A program made the translations under genes and the position numbers. This document shows positions 8,583-17,001 of a DNA stretch of 64,000 nt, piece after piece (the first letter of the stretch is position 1; each line of letters starts with the position of its first letter). The notes beneath the pieces are model-generated. The model was not told the origin of the DNA, did not search any database, and saw only the letters and a program-made list of their open reading frames with translations. Source of the stretch: a virus; IMG/VR virus record IMGVR_UViG_3300028800_000064, positions 33,241-97,240 of that record. One strand, given 5' to 3'.

Positions 8583-9011
8583 ATGGGACACAATGTCGGA
8601 GTAGCCGCAGATCGAGCGGTCAAGAACAGCGAGCGCGTCAAGCCAGTTTCCCAGCGCACACCAGAAGAACGGCTGGCGAACATTCGGAATTTGCTAGCGG
8701 CAGGCCTGGCGGTGCCGCCTGTCGAGCAAAAGTTTCTGTTGGCGCAATACGATAGTATTCAGGCAACGCTCGTGCAAAACACGAGAGTGCTTGAATTGGC
8801 CCGCGCGACGGTGGAACTTGCCCATGAGGAGATCGAGAGTCTCAAGGCCCAGATTGCGCAGTTTCGCACGGTGTATGAACAGGAAAACAGCAGCACCACG
8901 TTCAAACTGGAGCGAGTGCCGGTAAATGAACTCATTTTGGAGACCTCAGAGGGCCAGTTGATTCGGTTTGAGGGCGAGGGTGGCGCGGTTCCGGCGGAGC
9001 CGATTGCGTAA
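8583..9011 (+). CDS. hypothetical coiled-coil protein
   Basis: The 142-aa protein has a long helical region with heptad-like spacing at about residues 35-110 (VLELARATVELAHEEIESLK). Its own promoter and hairpin leader suggest high expression. ATG 8583 lies 2 bases past AGGAGGAG. Function unknown. Confidence 0.75.
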   Translation: MGHNVGVAADRAVKNSERVKPVSQRTPEERLANIRNLLAAGLAVPPVEQKFLLAQYDSIQATLVQNTRVLELARATVELAHEEIESLKAQIAQFRTVYEQENSSTTFKLERVPVNELILETSEGQLIRFEGEGGAVPAEPIA

Positions 9012-9439
9012 TGACGCGCTTCGAATCATTTTTGCGTCGGTACCTCCAGTTCAAAGAAATCGGCTGGACGGAGATCGGCGAGAAGTTCACACGGTATGCT
9101 TTGTGCCGCACGCCGTGGTTCAACATCTATCTGCACCAGCTCTACGCGCCGAACTGGCACCCAGAGTGCCACGATCACCCCTGGGGTTTCATTGCCATCT
9201 TGATTCGGCGCGGGTATTTGGAGCGGGTGGGAGACAAGAATTACCGCCGCAAGGTTGGGTCGGTTCTGTTTCGCCCGGCCACCTTCACGCACAATGTGAT
9301 TACGCCGTACGGCACCTCGTGGTCGATCATTTTCACGACACCGAAGAGCCGTGACTGGGGATTCAAGCCCTGCGACCACCATTTGTCGCCATTAAATCCA
9401 GACACGTATAGGGGAATATACACCCATGCTCCGAGATAA
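9011..9439 (+). CDS. cupin-fold protein
   Basis: The 142-aa product has the small phage cupin pattern HPECHDHPWGFIAILIRRGYLE, with the metal-ligand His pair, then the second box FRPATFTHNVI. Such proteins are found in phages and sugar-nucleotide pathways, but the substrate is unknown. ATGA overlap with the previous gene and a 14-base overlap with the next suggest coupling. Confidence 0.7.
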   Translation: MTRFESFLRRYLQFKEIGWTEIGEKFTRYALCRTPWFNIYLHQLYAPNWHPECHDHPWGFIAILIRRGYLERVGDKNYRRKVGSVLFRPATFTHNVITPYGTSWSIIFTTPKSRDWGFKPCDHHLSPLNPDTYRGIYTHAPR

Positions 9440-9827
9440 AGACGGCAACAGGTTGTTTCGCAAGGTAACTGTACGGATCGTTTATCCGGATTCGATCTTT
9501 CCGACAAAGACGCTCATCCAGCACGCGGGCGCGCGGCAGGGTTTTGGTCCCGAAGGGGTCGATCAGATTTTGAATGGCATTGCGGACCAGCTTGAAACTT
9601 TGTATCCGTGGTGGGAGTTCCAGGTTGTTGAACTGACTCCCGAACACCGGACGGCGCGGTACGTGTTCACTTTCGCAGGTTACCGCGCAGGTTATGTGCC
9701 GCAAGATTTTGGAGCTGCGGTTGCTCCAGGAATTAACCCACAAAGCAGCAGTACGCTCGACCTTGGGACGGCGGAAAGTACCACACCGGCAGAGGAAATG
9801 ACCGAAGCCGGGAACACACTGTCGTAA
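9426..9827 (+). CDS. hypothetical protein
   Basis: The 133-aa product has an ordered alpha/beta N-terminal part to about residue 80 and a Ser/Thr/Glu-rich tail. No motif is recognised. It is co-transcribed with the cupin-fold gene. Confidence 0.65.
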   Translation: MLRDKDGNRLFRKVTVRIVYPDSIFPTKTLIQHAGARQGFGPEGVDQILNGIADQLETLYPWWEFQVVELTPEHRTARYVFTFAGYRAGYVPQDFGAAVAPGINPQSSSTLDLGTAESTTPAEEMTEAGNTLS

Positions 9828-9861
9828 CCGCTGTCCCGAGAGCGAGTGCCTGGAGGAAGAA

Positions 9862-10029
9862 ATGGCCCACGCGATGTACGAGGTTTGGGAAGACCCGATA
9901 GGGGATGACGATAAATCCCCGTGGTGCGCGCAGATGGTGAACTATGCGCCTCGTTTTCCCACAAGGAAAGCTGCGGAAGACTACGCGGCGACGATCCGGA
10001 GGAATCGCGAGAAGGCCGGGCTCAAGTAA
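9862..10029 (+). CDS. small hypothetical protein
   Basis: A 55-aa frame starts at ATG 9862 after a GGAGGAAG site and stops at TAA 10027-10029. It is rich in charged and aromatic residues (MYEVWEDPIGDDDKSPWC). No family is recognised. Its end meets the end of a - strand gene. Confidence 0.6.
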   Translation: MAHAMYEVWEDPIGDDDKSPWCAQMVNYAPRFPTRKAAEDYAATIRRNREKAGLK

Positions 10030-10207
10030 GTTTGAATGGCTCGCGCCAGCCGCAGACCAGAGGCCCGCACTTGCACGCAAGGCAGGTTGTCACGAACGGT
10101 TCCCAGCATAAAGTGAAACAACAGGTCCATTCCGCGCCGCAAACGCCGCAGACATGAGGCTGGCTCCACGATTCTTCAATCTTGTCCGATTTCTTAGGCG
10201 CGGCCAT
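10022..10207 (-). CDS. cysteine-rich zinc-ribbon protein
   Basis: The 61-aa product has eight cysteines, including CGVCG and CLACKCGP, typical of a small zinc ribbon. It is a lone - strand gene in a + strand block and has its own promoter (10214-10243). The leader lacks a clear ribosome site. Confidence 0.65.
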   Translation of the reverse strand: MAAPKKSDKIEESWSQPHVCGVCGAEWTCCFTLCWEPFVTTCLACKCGPLVCGWREPFKLT

Positions 10208-10213
10208 GTTGAG

Positions 10214-10243
10214 ATAGTAGCAGAAAAGGCTTGACGAAGTCAA
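10214..10243 (-). promoter_or_regulatory. - strand sigma-70-like promoter in a divergent region
   Basis: Read on the - strand, TTGACT, an 18-base spacer and TACTAT lie just upstream of the zinc-ribbon gene. The -35 is part of a TTGAC-GAA-GTCAA dyad (10231-10243), so the same site also offers a -35-like box to the + strand. Confidence 0.6.
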
Positions 10244-10258
10244 CAGGAGTCTGATACC

Positions 10259-10735
10259 ATGACAAACATGAGCGACGAGATCAAAGTTGTATACCGAGAT
10301 GTTGAGATTACGTACGTTGAATACTCCAATACATGGAGTTTCGAACTGCGCGGGCGGGAGAAAAACGTTCCATCGTTGCAAGCGGCCAAAGAGGAGATTG
10401 ATAAGCCGGAACCAGAGAAAAAGAAACCTTTCGTCAGGACCGAAGCATATATGTTCATTTCGGAGTTTTTCGATCCTGAGCGGTTGAACTCTTTTGAGAA
10501 GGTTCGCGTCACTTCGATAGCGGATACCGGTGTTGGCGTTCGAAAAAAAATGTGGGTGATCCGAGCGAACGGGCGGCGGGAGCAAGTATGCGCGAGCGAA
10601 TTGTTCATTATAAACCCGTCGAACCTAGAAATCATGCACGAGTATCATGTCGAGGCGAAGCATATCAACCGCCTGCGTAACGAACAGGACATGCGGCTGA
10701 AAAGTCTGACGCGGATTGAGATTCCCAATGAGTGA
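10259..10735 (+). CDS. hypothetical protein
   Basis: The 158-aa protein has a beta-rich N-terminus, a charged linker (KPEPEKKK) and a second domain ending RIEIPNE. ATG 10259 has CAGGAG about 7 bases upstream; ATG 10268 is an alternative. It overlaps the endolysin gene by 8 bases. Function unknown. Confidence 0.7.
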   Translation: MTNMSDEIKVVYRDVEITYVEYSNTWSFELRGREKNVPSLQAAKEEIDKPEPEKKKPFVRTEAYMFISEFFDPERLNSFEKVRVTSIADTGVGVRKKMWVIRANGRREQVCASELFIINPSNLEIMHEYHVEAKHINRLRNEQDMRLKSLTRIEIPNE

Positions 10736-11237
10736 GCCATGCACGGCCATTGCGATCACACTGGACCCCGCACACGAAGGCGGGTTTCAGGATAACCCGA
10801 ACGACCGCGCCAATTGGACTGGCGGCCAGGTCGGGGTGGGGCAGCTCGTCGGGACCAAATACGGAATCACCGCTTTGGATATGCCTGGGACCGACATCAA
10901 GAATTTGACGGTCGAGCAGGCCACGGCGTACTATTTGGAACACTACTGGAAGCCGCTCTACGCTCAGATCGAATCCCAGGCGATTGCGAATAAGCTTTTT
11001 GACATGGGCGTGTTGTTCGGGGTGGGCACGGCAGTGAAAAGGCTCCAGGAAGCTCTCGGGATTTCCGCCGACGGGGTTTTTGGACAAGGAACCTTGGAAG
11101 CGACGAATAGTATCCTCCCTTTTGTTTTGTTGGGGCGATTTAATCAAGAACTGCGTAATCACGCGATCTGTGTTGCTGCATCCAACCCATATGATGCCCA
11201 TGATCTAGCAGGATGGCTGCGAAGAATCGATTCGTAA
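10728..11237 (+). CDS. endolysin, GH108-type lysozyme with peptidoglycan-binding tail
   Basis: The 169-aa protein carries the GH108 hallmark HEGGFQDNPNDRANWTGG, with the catalytic Glu in EGG, and the YGI(T)ALD follow-up. A C-terminal half matching the associated peptidoglycan-binding domain follows (FDMGVLFGVGTAVKRLQEAL, ISADGVFGQGTL). It should cleave the glycan backbone of peptidoglycan at lysis. No signal peptide is visible, so release by a holin is expected. ATG 10728 overlaps the previous stop; TTG 10716 is an unlikely alternative. Confidence 0.92.
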   Translation: MSEPCTAIAITLDPAHEGGFQDNPNDRANWTGGQVGVGQLVGTKYGITALDMPGTDIKNLTVEQATAYYLEHYWKPLYAQIESQAIANKLFDMGVLFGVGTAVKRLQEALGISADGVFGQGTLEATNSILPFVLLGRFNQELRNHAICVAASNPYDAHDLAGWLRRIDS

Positions 11238-11355
11238 AAAGGACTTTTCAAAGCATGCATAGAAGGACAAATTTGACCGAGTCGGCGCGGGACAAGGCTC
11301 ATCGCATCATTGGAGCCAATCAAATAAATACGCCGACATCCAGAATTGAGGGGCC

Positions 11356-11562
11356 ATGGCTGGGATACCGCGACTCTATACGTTTAAGTGCAAGCACGGG
11401 CATTTAATGGATCGCGAGTTTCCCCCAGGAACCTGCGAAGATGACGAAGACGAAACGGTATGCGAGGATTGTCTCAAAAATCATGCAGTGCAACCCGCGT
11501 ACGTTGTGTTCATTCGGTCCAAGCCCAGTGGAGAAAAACTGAATGGCCGCACAAACTCATAA
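11356..11562 (+). CDS. small zinc-binding protein
   Basis: The 68-aa product has a C-x-H then CEDC arrangement (FKCKHGHLMDREF, VCEDCLKNH) consistent with a zinc knuckle. It overlaps the next gene by 20 bases. The 118 bases before it hold no convincing gene. Function unknown. Confidence 0.6.
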   Translation: MAGIPRLYTFKCKHGHLMDREFPPGTCEDDEDETVCEDCLKNHAVQPAYVVFIRSKPSGEKLNGRTNS

Positions 11563-11845
11563 GTACTACTGCCACTATTGCCGCCGATATCTGATTGACG
11601 GCAGCGTGGCAGCTCTCTCGAAGCGCGTAAACGGGCACAACAACGACATGCACCCGGCAGATTACGCAAACTGGACCCCCGAGACTATTTTGTTGTCCGC
11701 GCACTACGTTTCCCCCTCGACCGGTGACGAGACTATGGCTCCGATTGTTAAAGCTGCGGAAGGATGGGGTAGGAAGCCACCTGAGCCGAAGATCACCGAT
11801 GCAGATCGGGCGTTCCTTGCGAAAGGCGGAGTGCGATGGGATTGA
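11543..11845 (+). CDS. small zinc-finger-like protein
   Basis: The 100-aa protein starts MAAQTHKYYCHYCRRY with a CxxC pair, followed by a His pair in KRVNGHNNDMH, together like a C2H2 finger. The rest is acidic and unassigned. Overlapping starts and stops with both neighbours suggest a coupled operon. Confidence 0.65.
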   Translation: MAAQTHKYYCHYCRRYLIDGSVAALSKRVNGHNNDMHPADYANWTPETILLSAHYVSPSTGDETMAPIVKAAEGWGRKPPEPKITDADRAFLAKGGVRWD

Positions 11846-11937
11846 AATTGTTCCTGGTGTGGATCGGAATCGTGTTGGCCGGTGGTCTCGTTGATCGCTG
11901 GTGCGCGATTTGGAGGAACTGGGATGACGGCGACTGA
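11836..11937 (+). CDS. 33-aa single-pass membrane peptide
   Basis: This short frame overlaps the previous stop and the next start. MGLKLFLVWIGIVLAGGLVD is a clear hydrophobic segment followed by a Trp-rich polar tail. Small size and position after the endolysin allow a lysis-accessory role, but this is speculative. Confidence 0.5.
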   Translation: MGLKLFLVWIGIVLAGGLVDRWCAIWRNWDDGD

Positions 11938-12118
11938 AGAAAAACTTCTCGAATTGGGAAACGCTCTAGCTCGAAGCGTCGGTCACGTCGCGGGGTCTGG
12001 CTGCCCAAAAATGTCTCCCGTGATTCCCTGCACTTGCGGCTCTGGAGCGGAACAAGCTCAGGCCCTGCACGATTGGTGGCATCTTTCGCGGGAGATGCAG
12101 GCTAAAAAAATCTCTTGA
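11924..12118 (+). CDS. small hypothetical protein
   Basis: The 64-aa product (MTATEEKLLELGNALARSVG) has a CTCG knuckle and a Trp/His-rich end. ATG 11924 follows GGAGGAACTGGG and overlaps the membrane peptide. The next promoter begins at its stop codon. Confidence 0.6.
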   Translation: MTATEEKLLELGNALARSVGHVAGSGCPKMSPVIPCTCGSGAEQAQALHDWWHLSREMQAKKIS

Positions 12119-12143
12119 CAAAGTTGCCGGGCCGTTGTAAGCT
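12115..12143 (+). promoter_or_regulatory. sigma-70-like promoter
   Basis: TTGACA at 12115-12120, 17 bases, then TAAGCT at 12138-12143. It opens a 140-base structured leader before the 12285 gene. Confidence 0.65.
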
Positions 12144-12284
12144 CGCCTTGAGAGGTGCCTTATGCGAAATCGCTAATCTCTGACCTCATAGACAGATGAG
12201 ACAACCTAAAAGAGAAGCACGACAGCGGGGCCTTGGAGGGGTTAAACCCAATGAAGAGGTCCCGCTAATAGTTTGGAGCCGAGC
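12144..12284 (+). promoter_or_regulatory. structured 5' leader
   Basis: The leader contains a 9-bp stem AGCGGGGCC/GGTCCCGCT (12224-12232/12258-12266, one wobble) enclosing a small GGG/CCC hairpin, and a CTCAT/ATGAG hairpin near 12186-12200. It could be a regulatory leader; no known riboswitch class is recognised. Confidence 0.45.
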
Positions 12285-12878
12285 ATGACTCACGATCTTT
12301 TTTCGCCCGATCACTTCGCGCAGAAAACCTGGGAGCGCGTGCGTAACGCGAAGCCCGCAGATTTTGAACCGTGGGAAGAGGCGCGCGAACGCTACATCGC
12401 CGAGAAGGTGCAGCCGCTGCTTGCCATGTACAGGCAGGGTGACCATGATTGGTTCCGCGATTTCAATCGGCGGCGCGGGCAGTGCATGCATGCCAGCGAT
12501 TTGATCTTGCGATTGCAGAGGTTGAATCCCAACATCTCAGTGCAGTTTCAAATCAACTTCCCGGACGACTGGGGCTTGTATGCAGCTTCTCTTGGCCGCG
12601 TGCAGTTTCTCACCGGTTTCCCGAAAGGCTGGTTGACCGAATTCTCATACGCCATGGTGGATGAGCGCGATCTGCCCACCGAAGAACGCAGGGGGTGGCG
12701 CACGGTCCTCATCTACTGCTTGATGAAAGGTGCCATCACCTGGAAGCAGGTGGTTGCAGAGTTCGGCGAACCGAACGATGCGTGGAACGAGATGCGCTGG
12801 CAGGAAGTGACTGCTGACTTCCGGCACGGCGGAGATGAGATTGTGCAGCGGAATATTGCGAACGTAGTCCAGCTCTGA
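12285..12878 (+). CDS. hypothetical protein
   Basis: The 197-aa soluble protein starts MTHDLFSPDHFAQKTWERVR at ATG 12285 (TTG 12273 is an alternative). It is rich in Trp and charged residues with no catalytic motif that I recognise. Its own promoter and long leader mark it as separately regulated from the lysis operon. Confidence 0.75.
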   Translation: MTHDLFSPDHFAQKTWERVRNAKPADFEPWEEARERYIAEKVQPLLAMYRQGDHDWFRDFNRRRGQCMHASDLILRLQRLNPNISVQFQINFPDDWGLYAASLGRVQFLTGFPKGWLTEFSYAMVDERDLPTEERRGWRTVLIYCLMKGAITWKQVVAEFGEPNDAWNEMRWQEVTADFRHGGDEIVQRNIANVVQL

Positions 12879-12968
12879 ACCCCCAGTTGCTGAAAACTTG
12901 TTACAGTTTTTGACTAATCTCCCCATAGGTGTAGAGTATTCAGTGTGAGCCTTTTGAGGAGTAGTCAA

Positions 12969-13469
12969 ATGCCAAATGAGCATGACGCCAACCGTAGTTC
13001 TGCCCTTTCGCCGGAAGCTCTGGCGATGATTAACACTGCCACGGCGCAAGCTGTTCAGGCCGCCGTGAAGAGTGTCTTCGAAAATCTGGGACCCGTCCTC
13101 AAGGATATGGCGATCACCCCCGAAAAGTTGCGGGAAGCCAACAAGCCGTACGAGGACCCTGCCAAGATCGCCCGCGAGATGCGCGAGTCGCTGAAGTCGA
13201 AGGCGGATGAAGCCGAAATCCAGAAGATGAATAACGCGCGCAAGGCCGCGTGCCCGCACCTGGACAAGAACGGTCGCTCTGCCATCTGCTTGGTTCACAA
13301 TCAGCCGGATCATCAAGCGCGCGGCGTATGCGTGGTTTGCGGCGATTGGATTCACCCGAAGGAATGGCGCATCGGAGTACCTGATGAGAAGAATCCGCGT
13401 GGCCGGGCCTACTTGGTCGAGCCGCACAAAGATTACCGAATAGTTTTGCAGCTGGAGTCCATGAACTAA
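12969..13469 (+). CDS. hypothetical protein with C-terminal zinc site
   Basis: The 166-aa protein has a helical N-terminal two thirds and a C-terminal Cys/His cluster (CPHL, CLVHN, CVVCGDWIHPKEW) that looks like a zinc finger. TGAGGAG (12955-12961) supports ATG 12969. It sits at the boundary between the early region and the virion block; the role is unknown. Confidence 0.7.
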   Translation: MPNEHDANRSSALSPEALAMINTATAQAVQAAVKSVFENLGPVLKDMAITPEKLREANKPYEDPAKIAREMRESLKSKADEAEIQKMNNARKAACPHLDKNGRSAICLVHNQPDHQARGVCVVCGDWIHPKEWRIGVPDEKNPRGRAYLVEPHKDYRIVLQLESMN

Positions 13470-13489
13470 GTGTAGTACTTTCTGATCGA

Positions 13490-13513
13490 CGGGGCGCAGT
13501 GATTGCCCCGAGC
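13490..13513 (+). terminator. hairpin, possible weak terminator
   Basis: CGGGGC/GCCCCG (13490-13495/13505-13510) forms a 6-bp stem with a 9-base loop. No T-run follows, so read-through or RNA processing is as likely as termination. Confidence 0.4.
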
Positions 13514-13532
13514 AGTTAAAAAAGGAGCGATC

Positions 13533-13790
13533 ATGCAAAATGATTTGGTTTTCTCTGTAGTTGAGATCAAAGCCCTGGGGTCCGGTCTCGGTCGTCGTCT
13601 CTCTGTCCGTTTAGACGGAGATTGGCTGGACCGCGCCTCATGTAATTCGCAGGGTGCCCCTCAACCTGCCGCATATACTATTCATGCGGTCTTGCCTTAT
13701 TCTCCAGAATATGGTACACTTCAAATTGGTCAACGCTTTGGGTTGGTTTCTGTTCCATTTCCTGAAATCGGAGAGGCAGGTTCGCGATGA
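13533..13790 (+). CDS. small hypothetical protein
   Basis: The 85-aa beta-rich product starts MQNDLVFSVVEIKALG after an AAAAGGAG site and overlaps the glycosyltransferase gene by four bases. No family is recognised. Confidence 0.65.
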   Translation: MQNDLVFSVVEIKALGSGLGRRLSVRLDGDWLDRASCNSQGAPQPAAYTIHAVLPYSPEYGTLQIGQRFGLVSVPFPEIGEAGSR

Positions 13791-14560
13791 GTGCTAAACC
13801 GAACGGCATAGTATTGTTAGTCCCTACGAGCGGACGCAACGTCTGCATCGAATGGGCAGCCGCGATTTCTTCACTGAGCTATCCCGTAGGGATGAACCAT
13901 TATCTCTACATCAGCAAAGCCGACCCAACCGGTGGTCACACCCGCGCTGAACAGCGCGAGATGCTGGCGGATATGGCGTTGAAGATCAACGCTGAATTTA
14001 TGATGTGGATCGACGATGATACGATCCCCCCGGCGACTGCCGTCCAAGAACTGTGCTACGTGCTGGCGCAGAATCCGAAAGCCGCGATTTGCGGTGGCAT
14101 CTACTGCACCAAGGGTCATCCGACCGAACCCATCGTGTTTTTGGAACTGGGCGGAGGACCACACTGGCTCTGGACCATGGGCGACATTTTCAAATGCGCC
14201 GGTCTTGGGACCGGATGCATGATGGTTCGGACCAGCGTTTTGAAGGAACTTTCCAAGCCGTGGTTTCAGGACATCGCGAAGGCCACGCTTGGTGAAACCG
14301 AAACGCGCAACGGGGAGACGATCAACGTTGCCGCTCGGACGGGCACGGACGATCTATATTTCTGCAAGAAAGTTGCAGAGGCCGGGTACGACATCATTGC
14401 GCATGGCGGCGTCCTGCCGGTTCATGTGGACTACACCAACAACGAAAACGTTCCCTACAAGCTTCCGAAGAACTCCTACCCCGTAACCAGCTACGCTGAG
14501 AAGCTTGCCGCACTCAACGCTACGCTGCCGCCCGACAAACAGAGGATTCTGCTGCCATGA
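13787..14560 (+). CDS. GT-A-fold glycosyltransferase
   Basis: The 257-aa protein has the nucleotide-sugar fold: LLVPTSGR start, MMWIDDDT with the Asp cluster for divalent metal, AICGGIYC, and TGTDDLYFCKKVAEAGYDI for the acceptor region. It lacks a membrane segment. Two consecutive glycosyltransferase genes before the virion block suggest glycosylation of virion or host surface, an inference from position. Confidence 0.85.
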   Translation: MSAKPNGIVLLVPTSGRNVCIEWAAAISSLSYPVGMNHYLYISKADPTGGHTRAEQREMLADMALKINAEFMMWIDDDTIPPATAVQELCYVLAQNPKAAICGGIYCTKGHPTEPIVFLELGGGPHWLWTMGDIFKCAGLGTGCMMVRTSVLKELSKPWFQDIAKATLGETETRNGETINVAARTGTDDLYFCKKVAEAGYDIIAHGGVLPVHVDYTNNENVPYKLPKNSYPVTSYAEKLAALNATLPPDKQRILLP

Positions 14561-15444
14561 CTGATCTCGTAATCGGATTCGCCGCTAACTACGATTGGCC
14601 AGCGTTGGAACCGTTTGCTGTTTCTCTTGCCCGCTCAGGCTACACGGGCAAGAAAGTGTTGTTTGCGCAGAAGCTTACCGCAGAGGCCTGCGAGCATTTG
14701 CAAGAGCTGGGGTTTGAATTGCTGCCCCTGCCGGTTTTGGATTACTCCGACGCGCAACTACCGCTTGGGAGTTTTTTTGCTTACGTCGCGCGCTTTCTTC
14801 TCATTCATCGATACCTGTACGACCATCCGCAATACCGTTTTGTTGTTACCTGTGACGCCCGCGATGTGATTTTTCAGTCAGACCCGATGGTCTGGCTGGA
14901 GAAGAATATCGGAGACGCGGGGTTGGTCGCTGCGTCCGAATATATCTATCACTGGGCGCAACAAGGAAACACGGCCTGGGTGAAAGCTGGCTTCCAGGAA
15001 GTTGATTCGTGGATGATGTCGCAGATTGTGTACTGTTCTGGTTTCATTTCTGGCAGGGCAGAGTACATGAAAGACCTTTGTCTGGCGATCTATCTGATAG
15101 GGCGGCATCTGACGGGGAAAATCTGGGGCGCGGACCAGCCTGCTTATAACGCGATTATGCACCAAAAGCCCTACGCCGACATAACCTTGGTTCCAACCAT
15201 CGATCAGGGCTACTGTTTCAATCTTTGTGTTGTGGCCTTCGAAGAGTATCGCCAAAGCTTGTTGGAATCCCCGCCCCCGCTGGTTTATGGCTCTACCCGA
15301 ACAGACGGAGTGAACCCGCCAAATATGTGGGATTATGATCTGGCCGATCTGAAACAGTTTGCGGTGCTGCACCAGTACGACCGTATGCCAGAACTCACCC
15401 AGCAGATTCGTTCGGAATATCGACTAGCCACTGTCGCCAAATAA
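14557..15444 (+). CDS. glycosyltransferase with DxD motif (GT-A-like)
   Basis: The 295-aa protein shows RFVVTCDARDVIFQSDP, the D-x-x-D-V-x-F-Q metal/nucleotide motif of sugar transferases, an N-terminal Rossmann-like start (DLVIGFAANYDWPALEPFAVSLA) and a conserved IWGADQPAYNAIM acceptor segment. ATGA overlap with the preceding transferase suggests they act on the same glycan. Confidence 0.82.
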   Translation: MTDLVIGFAANYDWPALEPFAVSLARSGYTGKKVLFAQKLTAEACEHLQELGFELLPLPVLDYSDAQLPLGSFFAYVARFLLIHRYLYDHPQYRFVVTCDARDVIFQSDPMVWLEKNIGDAGLVAASEYIYHWAQQGNTAWVKAGFQEVDSWMMSQIVYCSGFISGRAEYMKDLCLAIYLIGRHLTGKIWGADQPAYNAIMHQKPYADITLVPTIDQGYCFNLCVVAFEEYRQSLLESPPPLVYGSTRTDGVNPPNMWDYDLADLKQFAVLHQYDRMPELTQQIRSEYRLATVAK

Positions 15445-15449
15445 GTTTT

Positions 15450-15469
15450 AGACTTGTCCCTCTATAGTA
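15450..15469 (+). promoter_or_regulatory. virion-gene promoter motif, copy 1
   Basis: AGACTT, 7 bases, TATAGTA lies 53 bases before the 15522 gene. The same AGACTT-N7 arrangement recurs before three more virion genes (18415, 21471, 26261), suggesting a phage-specific late element. Confidence 0.5.
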
Positions 15470-15521
15470 GGTGGTCACTACGACGCCCTGCAGGGTCCCT
15501 GCAGATTAAGAGGAAAACATC

Positions 15522-16490
15522 ATGGCACAAATTCTTAGTTCTCGCGGGTACGATTCGTCCTACCGTGGATCGAATGCCCCTGGCGCGTTTTATCAGATTT
15601 TGACTTCCGACTTCGGTGAGCCTGCTCCCGGAGCCCCGACGCTGACGGTGCGCACCGCTTCCGGAACCATCACTTCCACCACATCCAACATCAAGTTGAC
15701 TTGGATTACGGCGGAAGGCGTTTCGCTCCCGTCCACCAATACCGGCATTACGGTGAACTCGGCTGACGGCGGCGTGTCTATCGTCATCCCCACTGCTCCG
15801 ACTACCGGAGCCCCGGTCATCGGGTACCAGATTTATTCGCAAGGTTCGACCGGCGCGCCTCTTTTGAATACCGCTGGCATCGTTCCCGCGCCTCAGACGT
15901 TCCAAACCACAAGCGGCCCGGTGATTGGGTTCCCGATCACGTCCACCACTGTGTTTCAGAACAGCTTTGGTACGGGTGCGGGCGTTCCTCTCGTGGACCA
16001 ATCGGGTATTCAGCCTGCGCTGCCTTCGGTTTCGGCAGCTTCTGCTTCCGCGAGCGGCACCGCCGATTACGATTTCATCGTGCCCAACTCTGGGTCTCAG
16101 TGGAAGACGTACAAGTCCGTTGGATACATGAAGCCCTCGGGTGTTGCAGAAACGCCGGGCCTCTCCATGGTCGCGAACTTGGATTGTCTCGCCCCGCTCT
16201 ATCCAGGTGCGACCCCAGGCACCAGCACCTACACGCAAGTGTCGGTGACACCAGGGACCTACATGGTGATGAATGGAAACCTGTTCATCTCCACATCCGC
16301 GACCGCAAACATCGCTGCCACTTTCATCGGCGGCGCAGCGTTCGCAGTCACCAAGGGCACGTCTGTAACAGACGGTTCCGTGACATGGCTGTGTCTCGGT
16401 AAGGCTGTCCTTGTCCGCGCTCACTTTATCAACAACGGCAGCAACGCACAGACACCTGTGCAGCAAGAGACCGACATTTTCCAGTTCTAA
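15522..16490 (+). CDS. virion structural protein (candidate)
   Basis: The 322-aa product is rich in Gly, Ser, Thr and beta-strand patterns. It contains FnIII-like sequence (TLTVRTASGTITSTTSNIK, APVIGYQIYSQGS). Composition and location at the head of the structural block suggest a decoration or tail protein; no family is certain. Confidence 0.7.
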   Translation: MAQILSSRGYDSSYRGSNAPGAFYQILTSDFGEPAPGAPTLTVRTASGTITSTTSNIKLTWITAEGVSLPSTNTGITVNSADGGVSIVIPTAPTTGAPVIGYQIYSQGSTGAPLLNTAGIVPAPQTFQTTSGPVIGFPITSTTVFQNSFGTGAGVPLVDQSGIQPALPSVSAASASASGTADYDFIVPNSGSQWKTYKSVGYMKPSGVAETPGLSMVANLDCLAPLYPGATPGTSTYTQVSVTPGTYMVMNGNLFISTSATANIAATFIGGAAFAVTKGTSVTDGSVTWLCLGKAVLVRAHFINNGSNAQTPVQQETDIFQF

Positions 16491-16577
16491 TTTTCCATAG
16501 GGGCGTCTGGGTCGCTTCGGCGATCCGGCTCCTGCCAATTTTCGAAAGTAGTCAAATCACCGTTTGGAGGCAAGGCA

Positions 16578-16892
16578 ATGAGCACATCACCCGAAGCACC
16601 CGTGGCGACACCAGCCGCCCCGGCAGCACCAAAGACTGCGATTCAGATTATCGAGCAAGAGTTGGCCAATTTCATTCAGCAACACGCACAGGCCATTTCC
16701 AAGGTTCACGCAATCGAAGGCGCAATTCAGGGAGCCCAGCATCTGTTGGGCAAGTTGAAGGCCGAAGCTGCCAAGGCGGAAGCTGCAACGAAAGCTGCAG
16801 TGTCTGACTTGGAAAAAGAGGCGGGTCAGGTCGAAAACGACGTGAAGACCGAAGCGAGCAAGGTCACGGAGTTCGTAAAAAAGGAATTGTAA
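16578..16892 (+). CDS. amphipathic helical protein
   Basis: The 104-aa protein has an Ala/Pro N-terminus and then a single long Ala/Lys/Glu helix with heptad spacing (LGKLKAEAAKAEAATKAAV). It may be a coiled-coil virion or scaffold component. A strong terminator follows. Confidence 0.7.
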   Translation: MSTSPEAPVATPAAPAAPKTAIQIIEQELANFIQQHAQAISKVHAIEGAIQGAQHLLGKLKAEAAKAEAATKAAVSDLEKEAGQVENDVKTEASKVTEFVKKEL

Positions 16893-16937
16893 TTGATCTT
16901 CCAGAGATGCCTGCTCACATCACTGGATGCTCCGAAC

Positions 16938-16979
16938 ACGCCCTGTTTCTCCTCATAAGAGGGACAGGGCGTTTCTATT
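16938..16979 (+). terminator. Rho-independent terminator
   Basis: ACGCCCTGT (16938-16946) pairs with ACAGGGCGT (16964-16972), with an inner CCTC/GAGG stem, and is followed by TTCTATTT. It separates the helical protein gene from the next virion gene. Confidence 0.8.
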
Positions 16980-17001
16980 TCCTGAGTAGATCGAGAAGAT
17001 C

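Noticed and set aside
10231-10258. + strand promoter for the 10259 gene
   Set aside because: TTGACG with a GATACC-like box exists, but the start site would fall inside the gene and discard its good CAGGAG site; the dyad is better explained as part of the divergent - strand promoter.
11213-11407. 64-codon frame after the endolysin
   Set aside because: It overlaps the endolysin end and the 11356 gene, lacks a ribosome site and resembles no protein pattern.
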